Positions 7,025 through 13,359 of a stretch of DNA of 16,749 nt are shown one piece after another. The first letter of the stretch is position 1. Each line of letters begins with the position of its first letter. The stretch is from an uncultured Prevotella sp. (GTDB lineage Bacteria; Bacteroidota; Bacteroidia; Bacteroidales; Bacteroidaceae), in the NCBI GenBank assembly GCA_900542795.1, contig UQPD01000043.1:1-16749 (forward strand). The letters are read 5' to 3'. The translations under genes and the position numbers were made by a program. The notes beneath the pieces are model-generated. The model was not told the DNA's origin, made no database searches, and worked only from the letters and a program-made list of their open reading frames with translations.

Positions 7025-8601
7025 ATGAAATAGATATTATCCAACAGATAAAGTCTGGCGAGGTCAGTAAGATGCAGTTCAAAGAACGGCTTCTTGACAG
7101 TTACGACATCGGGTGCGAATTGGTGGCATTCAGCAATGCACGTGGTGGAACATTGGTCGTTGGTGTGAAGGACAAAACCGGCAGTCTCAATCCTTTGTCA
7201 TATCTGGAAGTACAGGAAACCACGAACACACTTAGCAACATCGCATCAGAGAATGTTGTTCCTGCCATCCTTGTTGATGTAGAAACTATTTCCGTGGATG
7301 GCGGAAGCCTTGTTGTAGCTCATATTAAAGAAGGGGTGAATAAGCCTTACCATGACAATCGGGGTATTGTGTGGGTGAAGAACGGTGCCGACAAGCGCAA
7401 GGTGTTCGATAATGCCGAACTTGCCGAGATGATGACCGACTGTGGCAGTTTTTCGCCTGATGAAGCTGGGATTCGGGATGCTACGATTAAGGACTTGGAC
7501 GAGAATACCATCAAAACCTTTTTAAGCAACAAGTTTGAAAAAGTATTGGTGAGAAAAGGTTTGGTGGGTGATGCATTCCGCGAAACCTCTTTAGATACAG
7601 TCTGTTCTGCTATCGCTAGTGGGCACGATGGGGAGAAGCTGTTGCGTAACCTACGTTTCATCCGACCCGATGGAAAAATCACAGTGGCTGCAATGTTGCT
7701 GTTTGGCAAGTACACTCAGCGTTGGCTTCCTGCAATGACTGCAAAGTGCATTTGCTTTGTTGGAAACAATCTTGGAGGTACACAATTTCGTGATAAGGTG
7801 AATGATGCCGACATTGAAGGAAATCTGCTTCATCAGTTTGAAACTATTATGGATTTTTTCACCCGGAACTTGCGCCATATACAAGTTGGGAAAGAGTTTA
7901 ACTCGCAAGGAGTATTGGAGATTCCATATATCAGCCTTGTTGAGTTCACCGTAAATGCTTTGGTACATCGCTCGCTGAATGCGACTGCTCCTATCCGTAT
8001 ATTCATCTTTGATGACAGGGTGGAGATACACAGCCCCGGAATTCTCCCTAATGGGCTTAGCGTGGATGATATTGTTGTAGGTACATCCATGCCACGCAAT
8101 ATGTTCCTCTTCACAAATGCCATCCATTTGCTCCCCTACACAGGAGCAGGTAGTGGTATGCTTCGTGCCTTATCTGAGGATATGAAAGTTGCATTCACCA
8201 ACAATGATAGAACTAACGAGTTTGTAATTACTATAAATAGACCGGATGGTAACCAAGTCAATGGTAACTTAGATACTAAACTTGGACACTCTGACACCGA
8301 CTTAGGCACCGACTCTGACACTTTCAATGCTGACTCTGACACTTTCAATGCTGACTCTGACACTTTTAATGCTGACTCTGACACTAAACATCCTAAAATA
8401 ACAAATAAACAAAGGGATATTGTAAACTTCTGCAGCGTACCACGTAGCAGCAAAGAAATTCTTGAAAGGGCCGGTGTGACATACCATAGTAAAAATATCC
8501 AAACATACATCATGTCTCTTGTCGAGGCTGGTTATCTTGAGATGACCAATCCCGAGCATCCCAATGCAAGCAATCAAAAATATAGGAGAAGTAAAAAATG
8601 A
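7021..8601 (+). CDS. AlbA_2 / HATPase_c_4 family protein with C-terminal winged helix (526 aa)
   Basis: This is a regulator-like protein of the family often named 'RNA-binding domain-containing' or 'ATP-binding protein'. Residues about 12-125 form the AlbA_2 (formerly DUF4325-like/Schlafen-AlbA) domain, with ELVAFSNARGGTLVVGVKD and GIVWVKNGADKRKV. Residues about 300-400 show the RecG-C-terminal-like HATPase_c_4 features ALVHRSL, FDDRVEIHSPGILPNGL and TGAGSGMLRAL. Residues 431-456 are a tandem DSDTFNA repeat. Residues about 465-525 look like a winged helix (VPRSSKEILERAGV, then YIMSLVEAGYLEM). Family members usually sit beside toxins, restriction or other defence genes and are thought to be nucleic-acid-binding regulators; the exact reaction is not established. 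It is coupled to the upstream XRE gene by a 4-bp overlap, and its own stop overlaps a 34-codon ORF. Confidence 0.88.
   Translation: MNEIDIIQQIKSGEVSKMQFKERLLDSYDIGCELVAFSNARGGTLVVGVKDKTGSLNPLSYLEVQETTNTLSNIASENVVPAILVDVETISVDGGSLVVAHIKEGVNKPYHDNRGIVWVKNGADKRKVFDNAELAEMMTDCGSFSPDEAGIRDATIKDLDENTIKTFLSNKFEKVLVRKGLVGDAFRETSLDTVCSAIASGHDGEKLLRNLRFIRPDGKITVAAMLLFGKYTQRWLPAMTAKCICFVGNNLGGTQFRDKVNDADIEGNLLHQFETIMDFFTRNLRHIQVGKEFNSQGVLEIPYISLVEFTVNALVHRSLNATAPIRIFIFDDRVEIHSPGILPNGLSVDDIVVGTSMPRNMFLFTNAIHLLPYTGAGSGMLRALSEDMKVAFTNNDRTNEFVITINRPDGNQVNGNLDTKLGHSDTDLGTDSDTFNADSDTFNADSDTFNADSDTKHPKITNKQRDIVNFCSVPRSSKEILERAGVTYHSKNIQTYIMSLVEAGYLEMTNPEHPNASNQKYRRSKK
8311..8388 (+). repeat. In-frame 21-bp tandem repeat (3.7 units) inside the AlbA_2 gene
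   Basis: Three full units GACTCTGACACTTTCAATGC+T lie at 8311-8331, 8332-8352 and 8353-8373 (the last with one C-to-T change), followed by a 15-bp partial unit. They encode DSDTFNA repeated in the acidic linker between the ATPase-like part and the winged helix. The unit is a multiple of three, so copy-number change would alter linker length without breaking the frame. Confidence 0.97.
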
Positions 8602-8702
8602 ACTTAGATATATTTACCAACCACAAAAGTAACACGTTGTTGCGTGATTTTGTTGTGACATTAAACAAATCTCATCATTGTATGATTTTGTACAAATGGT
8701 GA
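8598..8702 (+). CDS. 34-codon ORF overlapping the AlbA_2 stop codon
   Basis: Its ATG overlaps the AlbA_2 stop as ATGA, the same arrangement as between XRE and AlbA_2. The product, beginning MNLDIFTNHKSNTLLRDF, matches nothing I recognise. It may be the stump of a third operon gene that has been deleted, or chance. Only the overlap supports it. Confidence 0.25.
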   Translation: MNLDIFTNHKSNTLLRDFVVTLNKSHHCMILYKW

Positions 8703-8844
8703 GCACAAATATTGTGACATGAGCTATCGCTAATGATAAACTTTGGAATACCATAATTCACCAGCATAAGTAGGGTGGATTATGCTCCAGATAATGTAAT
8801 TGACGACTGGCGATACGACTATAAGAATATATAATCATCTATGA
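8703..8844. other. Non-coding or decayed stretch after the AlbA_2 operon
   Basis: No intact gene is visible. A short open segment at 8775-8834 (VDYAPDNVIDDWRYDYKNI) looks protein-like but is not recognisable. Together with the HIT fragment that follows, the interval reads as decayed coding sequence. Confidence 0.35.
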
Positions 8845-9019
8845 TATATAGTGAAAGACCATCGTTTTCATCCTGATGGTTATAATATCGGTGTAAATGT
8901 AAACGAGGCTGCAGGACAGTCTGTTTGTACACATGCACCTTATCCCAAGATACAAAGGTGATGTGAAGAATCCGAAAGGTGGGATAAGGGGAGTAATTCC
9001 AGATAAACAGAAATACTGA
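8845..9019 (+). pseudogene. Decayed HIT-family (histidine triad) gene, C-terminal fragment
   Basis: Two adjacent frames together spell the C-terminal half of a HIT nucleotide-hydrolase/transferase. The frame from 8845 reads HPDGYNIGVNVNEAAGQSV and then derails. The next frame from 8930 reads HMHLIPRYKGDV, then KNPKGG, then IRGVIPDKQKY and a proper stop at 9017-9019. The full family motif would be an H-x-H-x-H stretch at the junction; one histidine and a few bases appear lost there. Upstream in the first frame there is a stop at 8842-8844, and no N-terminal half is recognisable. The reading rests on my recognition of the family; a translated search of 8700-9030 would decide it. Confidence 0.7.
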
Positions 9020-9053
9020 AATAAAAATAATCTTTTAATTAAACTTTACGAAA

Positions 9054-12000
9054 ATGACAACTTTAGATATTGCATTAAGTTTTGTAATTTCATACGTTGC
9101 AGGCATTGTTCCAGCAGATTGTTTTTGTAACCATAAATCTATGACAGAAAAATTGGAATTATGTTTCAAACGCGCTGTTAATAAATGGACAAACAATCCA
9201 GAGACCCAAAATGCTGTAGGAGAACATATGAGAAAATATTTGCCCCAATTAAAGGATTTCATCACCCATAAGCCTATTGGCCGTCATCCAAAAGAAAATG
9301 ATTTGCTTAGACTATGGGCGGAAGAGATTCTGAATGATACAGAGTGTAACACGTTCCTTTTAGAATATGAACACCAGATCATGGCATTAAAATTGGAAGA
9401 AGGATGTATTACTGCCAAAGAAATACTAGAAGACACTAATAATATAAAAGCGCAGATTGAACAACTGAGGAATAGGGGCATCACTAAAAGTTCTGTATAT
9501 TGGGAACAATGGGCTTCGGGACCCAATAGGATTAAATTAAATACCAACATTCTGCTAGCCGGTCGTGAAAAAGAAAAACAAAAAGTGATAGAGAGTTGTA
9601 ATGCGCCATGCTGTTTATATGTAGAAGCTACATCTACAAAAGAAGCAATAGCTTTTGTGGTTGCAGCCATCATCAACGAGAGTAATGTGCTTGCTGAGCG
9701 TGCCATCGTTGCAACAAATAACGAGACATATAAAGACATCGTGGAAAATAGCAACGGTATGATATTCGTTACTGACATTCAAGAAAATGCTCATTATGTT
9801 GTTTCTCGTGGACATACCGTTATTTTATGTGTATGTCCATCAGATAAAAATAATGAGGCATGTACTATACATTTGCCCAGATTAGACAGAGAAGGTTTTA
9901 TTAGTTCTCTTGTTGGAAGTGGTGTTAATGAAGCTAAAGCAAGAAGCCTTGCGGTAGATTCTGCACGTGACATATCTGTATTGAGAAATCTTCTGGGATT
10001 TACGGATAAGATTCCTGTTTGGCAGACAATAGAGAATATCCGTCTAATTATTCCGGCTTTATTACTTGGAGAATGGCATGAAGAATGGCAAGGAGACAAA
10101 GACTTGGTAGAATCAATAACAGAGAAGAATTATGATAACTATATAGAAGAAATCACTCCGTTACTATTTGCTGATGAAGCTCCACTGATTCGAATAGGTA
10201 AAATATGGAAAATAAAATCACCCTTTGATTTGTTAAGACAATTAGGCAATTATATTACCTCATCCCATTTAGATAGATTTGCCGAAGTAGTAGAATGGGT
10301 ATTACAAGACGATGACCCTGATGCTGAAGACAAAATGAACGAAAAAGGTTTGCGCTGGTGGCAAAACAAACAAGCCTTTTCCGGGCGAATAAAAGAAGGA
10401 GTCTTTCAAAGTCTTACGCTACTTTCCATAGTGCCATGTCATATCCAAGATAATAAAGATTGGGTAGACTGTTTTATTGAAAACAAATTCAAGGATTTTG
10501 ATTTGAAACGCTATCTGACACACCGTCATAATCTCCAATGGCTGGTTGAGGCTTCTCCTTCTTCTTTTATAAAATTTATTCAAGACGATATCAAAAAAGG
10601 GAGTCCTTTACTAAATCAGATAATGGATGTTAAGCATAAGGCTTTTAGTATTATTGGAACCGAAATATATTATACAGAACTATTGTTTGCATTAGAGGCT
10701 TTGGCATGGGATGAACAATACTTATTTGACACAACATATATTTTAATGCACCTTTGCTCTTATCCCAATGACAGCAACTATGTAAATAAACCTATAAACA
10801 CCTTGTTGAGTATTTACCGATTCAGACTACCACAAACGTATGCTCCGTTTGAAACTCGTTTGGAAATCCTAAAGAGTTGTGCAACCAAACATCCTAAGAC
10901 CATATCAACACTATGCGTATTGCTGCTAAAAGGACTTTCAGAACAAGTTTTTATGCCAAATGCACACTTTAGATGGCGTATGCGTAACAGAAAAGAGTCG
11001 CCTAATTACATACCAAGTATACCCACCTCTCATATGATAGCTATTGTACAACTACTACTTGCAACATCCGAATTTTCTGTGGAGAACATTAAGGAAATCG
11101 TAAATTTATCATTTGATAATTATCTTAGAAGTTGTCGCACTATGTTTTTGGATGCAATAAGCAAGTACAAAGACAAGATAAAAGGGAACGAAGAAATTAC
11201 AGATTGTCTTCGCGAAAAGATTAATAGGCATTTACAATACCCAAAGTCTAATTGGGCGTTATCAAAAGATGAATTAGTTCCATTTAAGAAGCTACTAAGC
11301 GAGATAGAATCTGATGACATCTTAATAAAGAACAAATATCTCTTTGAGAACTTTCTTATTAAGGCTCCTGACTATAAGGATTATGATAATGATTTCCTAA
11401 AAAAGAATAAGGAAACAAGAGAAATCAGAGCTAAAATTATCAAACAAATAATAGATGAAAAAGGATTAGACGCTGTTTGGCCTTTTGCTGAAACCGTCAA
11501 ATACAAAGAAGGAGTGGCAAATGCACTTTTTGATTTATATGGGACAGACATACGTGGTGAGATTTATAAAAAATACTGCAATGGAGATTTGAGTAAAACA
11601 TTTGTCAACAGGTATTTTTCTTCTGTTTATTCAGAACAGGGGGAATCTGCATATATGTCCATGATAGAAGAATTAAACTCTATTTCTCAAAAACATATCT
11701 CCATTATATTATCTGCTCCAGGATATCAACAGACGCTGGCTGACTTTGCCTGTACTTTAAATAAAGATGTAGAAAAGGAATACTGGGAAGATGTAAACAT
11801 ATTAAGTTGTCCTGAAGGAAAATATGGTAATATTATATGGAAACTATGCTCAGTTAAAAGATATACAGATATTCTTCACATAATTCGAATAAAAAATGAT
11901 GAAAATACTATATCTGTCGATATTAAAATTCGCGTATTATACGAAATGGTAACAAATGGAGCTTGGGATATTTTAAGAAGTCACATGTACGAAATTTCAG

Positions 12001-12722
12001 ATATACTTAAGACTATTTCTTTGCCTAAAGACAATACCCCAAAGTCTTTATTACTCCAAATGGAATTTCTCATATATGACAATCTACGCCATTATATGAA
12101 TGCACATGAAATACACCTTATACAAGAAATCAACAAAGAACCCTCTTTATTAATGAAAATATACGCTCTTGTTTTTAAGGCAGATGATGGATTTGAAGAG
12201 GAATGTTCTCAAGATAACACACAAGTAAAATTAAAATTGACAATGGCAAATTTGGCATATCGTTTCATACATAACTACCATGAAGTTCCGTGTTCTGACT
12301 TTAGTGGAGAAGTTGACGAAAATGCCTTATCTGAATATTTTGAGGAACTGAAGAGATTGGCAAAACAATATCATCGAACCAACATCTTTCCAATAATAAT
12401 TGGACAAATACTTGGTAACTTTAGAGAAACCGAAGACTATCCATCAGAGATGTTCTGTCGTTTTGTAGAACACTTCAATGATGACCGTATTGATTCAGAG
12501 ATTCGCTGTGCATTATTTAATCGAAGAGGGATGACAACACGAAGTCCATTTGAAGGAGGAACTATCGAGCGACATCATATACAAACCTTTACAAAATACC
12601 GAGACAAGGCACGTTACCACTCCCCACGTTTAACGCGTATCTTTGAAAAATTAATTAAAGAATATCAGCAAATGGCAGAGAAGGAGGACAATGAAGCAAA
12701 GCTACTTGATATAACAAATTAA
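9054..12722 (+). CDS. Large protein of unknown function with STAND/AAA-like layout but no visible Walker A (1222 aa)
   Basis: I do not recognise a named family. Residues 1-125 are a mostly helical head with a repeated aromatic/acidic pattern (LCFKRAVNKWTNNPE, then LLRLWAEEILND). A linker leads to LLAGREKEKQKVIES (168-181), like the GRE entry of STAND ATPases. The strand that should carry a P-loop reads CCLYVEATSTKEAIAFVVAA (186-205), lacking GxxxxGK[ST]. A strand GMIFVTD (235-241) sits where Walker B would be, and NEAKARSLAVDSARDISVLR (292-311) resembles an AAA+ lid. IIPALLLGEWHEEWQGD (332-348) follows, and the remaining 870 residues are apparently helical without clear repeats. No transmembrane segments or nuclease motifs are evident. 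The gene stands alone, 35 bp after the HIT remnant, and is AT-rich relative to the left-hand genes. A role as a STAND-like sensor or scaffold in defence is a hypothesis from layout and context. Confidence 0.8.
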   Translation: MTTLDIALSFVISYVAGIVPADCFCNHKSMTEKLELCFKRAVNKWTNNPETQNAVGEHMRKYLPQLKDFITHKPIGRHPKENDLLRLWAEEILNDTECNTFLLEYEHQIMALKLEEGCITAKEILEDTNNIKAQIEQLRNRGITKSSVYWEQWASGPNRIKLNTNILLAGREKEKQKVIESCNAPCCLYVEATSTKEAIAFVVAAIINESNVLAERAIVATNNETYKDIVENSNGMIFVTDIQENAHYVVSRGHTVILCVCPSDKNNEACTIHLPRLDREGFISSLVGSGVNEAKARSLAVDSARDISVLRNLLGFTDKIPVWQTIENIRLIIPALLLGEWHEEWQGDKDLVESITEKNYDNYIEEITPLLFADEAPLIRIGKIWKIKSPFDLLRQLGNYITSSHLDRFAEVVEWVLQDDDPDAEDKMNEKGLRWWQNKQAFSGRIKEGVFQSLTLLSIVPCHIQDNKDWVDCFIENKFKDFDLKRYLTHRHNLQWLVEASPSSFIKFIQDDIKKGSPLLNQIMDVKHKAFSIIGTEIYYTELLFALEALAWDEQYLFDTTYILMHLCSYPNDSNYVNKPINTLLSIYRFRLPQTYAPFETRLEILKSCATKHPKTISTLCVLLLKGLSEQVFMPNAHFRWRMRNRKESPNYIPSIPTSHMIAIVQLLLATSEFSVENIKEIVNLSFDNYLRSCRTMFLDAISKYKDKIKGNEEITDCLREKINRHLQYPKSNWALSKDELVPFKKLLSEIESDDILIKNKYLFENFLIKAPDYKDYDNDFLKKNKETREIRAKIIKQIIDEKGLDAVWPFAETVKYKEGVANALFDLYGTDIRGEIYKKYCNGDLSKTFVNRYFSSVYSEQGESAYMSMIEELNSISQKHISIILSAPGYQQTLADFACTLNKDVEKEYWEDVNILSCPEGKYGNIIWKLCSVKRYTDILHIIRIKNDENTISVDIKIRVLYEMVTNGAWDILRSHMYEISDILKTISLPKDNTPKSLLLQMEFLIYDNLRHYMNAHEIHLIQEINKEPSLLMKIYALVFKADDGFEEECSQDNTQVKLKLTMANLAYRFIHNYHEVPCSDFSGEVDENALSEYFEELKRLAKQYHRTNIFPIIIGQILGNFRETEDYPSEMFCRFVEHFNDDRIDSEIRCALFNRRGMTTRSPFEGGTIERHHIQTFTKYRDKARYHSPRLTRIFEKLIKEYQQMAEKEDNEAKLLDITN

Positions 12723-13125
12723 TACACCTGCCCAAAATTTGTTGCCAATGTATTATTTCAAAGGGGCATTGCTCTTCCTTTGCATTGTTTGGGAATAATT
12801 TAATTTGCTGGCAACTTGCTGGAGATATATGAAAAAGCGTAAGTGATTGAATTCTAAGGTGGTTTCTTAACAATCTACCTTGCTTATAAATATAATAACT
12901 ACCATAGACAAGCTATAATAGGGGTGAAGAATCGTCCCTATTTGCTATATATTGCACAATACGACAAGTCCCAATCCTACTGTATAAACAAAAATATCGC
13001 TAAAACTTTCATCCAGAGATCTGAGAACCAGATACCTTCATTTCGTCTGAGGATTTTGCGCATATTGGATTCATGGTCCGTTAACATTTTCGTCTGTTCG
13101 GTTTGTTTGCGCATTGTTTACGTAG
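12723..13125. other. Intergenic region between the 1222-aa gene and repeat copy 2
   Basis: No confident gene is seen. A weak hairpin (ATAGGG/CCCTAT, 12918-12941) could end the 1222-codon gene's transcript but lacks a real U-run. The right end (about 13101-13127) resembles the end of repeat copy 2. A 45-codon minus-strand ORF (12977-13114) lies here. Confidence 0.5.
12977..13114 (-). CDS. Small minus-strand ORF of 45 codons, unrecognised
   Basis: The predicted product starts MRKQTEQTKMLTDHESNMRK, is highly charged for about 27 residues and ends hydrophobic (LAIFLFIQ). The sequence around its start (CGTAAACAATGCGCAAAC) nearly repeats at 13341-13358 as CGTAAACAATGCGTAAAC, where the frame stops after MRKPTV. 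This may be a remnant of a gene that flanked the repeats. The coding evidence is weak: no family and no clear ribosome-binding site. Confidence 0.25.
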   Translation of the reverse strand: MRKQTEQTKMLTDHESNMRKILRRNEGIWFSDLWMKVLAIFLFIQ

Positions 13126-13130
13126 AAACC

Positions 13131-13164
13131 AAAAAAGCAACCTACGCCGAGGCATAAGTTGCTA
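13131..13164 (-). terminator. Rho-independent terminator after the tRNA-like sequence (copy 2)
   Basis: It has the same 13-position stem (13137-13164) and six-U run (13131-13136) as copy 1. It is the most likely terminator for the primase-helicase gene, whose stop codon lies about 200 bp upstream on the minus strand. Confidence 0.7.
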
Positions 13165-13175
13165 TGTTAGAAGTG

Positions 13176-13236
13176 TGGACCAGCTAAGGCTTGAACATAG
13201 GACCTCCAGATTATGAGACCAATAGAATGATAGTCC
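13176..13236 (-). pseudogene. Degenerate tRNA-Met(CAT)-like sequence, D-arm missing (copy 2)
   Basis: It is identical to the copy at 6395-6455: acceptor stem pairing 6 of 7, CTCATAA anticodon loop, canonical T-loop TTCAAGC, no D-arm. Here it lies inside the probable 3' untranslated region of the primase-helicase transcript, so processing by tRNA enzymes or structural protection of the mRNA end is possible but unproven. Confidence 0.6.
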
Positions 13237-13340
13237 GTGACATTTCGTTATTATAAACTTTTGTTGATAATCAGCGAGTTATCTCTATTTGATATTTTGT
13301 GGCATACCATTGAATGTCCATGACTCAAACAGTTGGTTTA

Positions 13341-13358
13341 CGCATTGTTTACGCAGAA
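13341..13358. repeat. 18-bp motif CGCATTGTTTACGCAGAA, near-copy of 13110-13127
   Basis: This 18-mer matches 13110-13127 at 17 positions, and the preceding nine bases also match at seven. Near-identical sequence therefore stands at both edges of repeat copy 2. Copy 1 has only the shortened form TTTACGCAGAA at its right edge. This suggests the real repeated unit is longer than 219 bp, or that these are recombinase-type junction sites. Confidence 0.6.
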
Positions 13359-13359
13359 T

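Larger units (their letters stand above)
6345..13344. mobile_element. Candidate genomic islet bounded by 219-bp direct repeats
   Basis: The interval is bounded by two nearly identical 219-bp repeats in the same orientation. The DNA between them is visibly more AT-rich than the left-hand genes. It carries an XRE/AlbA_2 pair, a broken HIT gene and a 1222-codon gene, all on the plus strand. The repeats contain a degenerate tRNA-Met-like sequence plus terminator, as expected of attachment sites. No integrase or transposase is present inside, so it would have to be a decayed or trans-mobilised element, or a segment gained by homologous recombination between pre-existing repeats. The boundary definition is strong; the mobile interpretation is inferred. 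Confidence 0.45.
13126..13344 (-). repeat. Direct repeat copy 2 (219 bp) with tRNA-like sequence and terminator
   Basis: This is the partner of 6345-6563, identical by eye except at 13296. It ends only 15 bp past the stop codon of the primase-helicase gene (13360). Minus-strand transcripts of that gene would therefore run through the tRNA-like sequence and stop at the hairpin. Right of the repeat the sequence TTTACGC is duplicated as TTTACGCATTGTTTACGC, an 11-bp extra unit absent from copy 1. Confidence 0.95.

Noticed and set aside
8311..8388. Short tandem repeats considered as a CRISPR array
   Set aside because: Units are contiguous 21-bp repeats without spacers, in frame within a protein, so this is a coding minisatellite.
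12924..13157. Plus-strand open frame of 77 codons running into repeat copy 2
   Set aside because: Its product is not recognisable, it overlaps the terminator hairpin of the repeat, and no ribosome-binding site or promoter is evident.
6345..13344. The repeat-bounded segment as an IS-type composite transposon
   Set aside because: The 219-bp repeats encode no transposase, have no terminal inverted repeats and contain a tRNA-like sequence, so an attachment-site origin is more likely.
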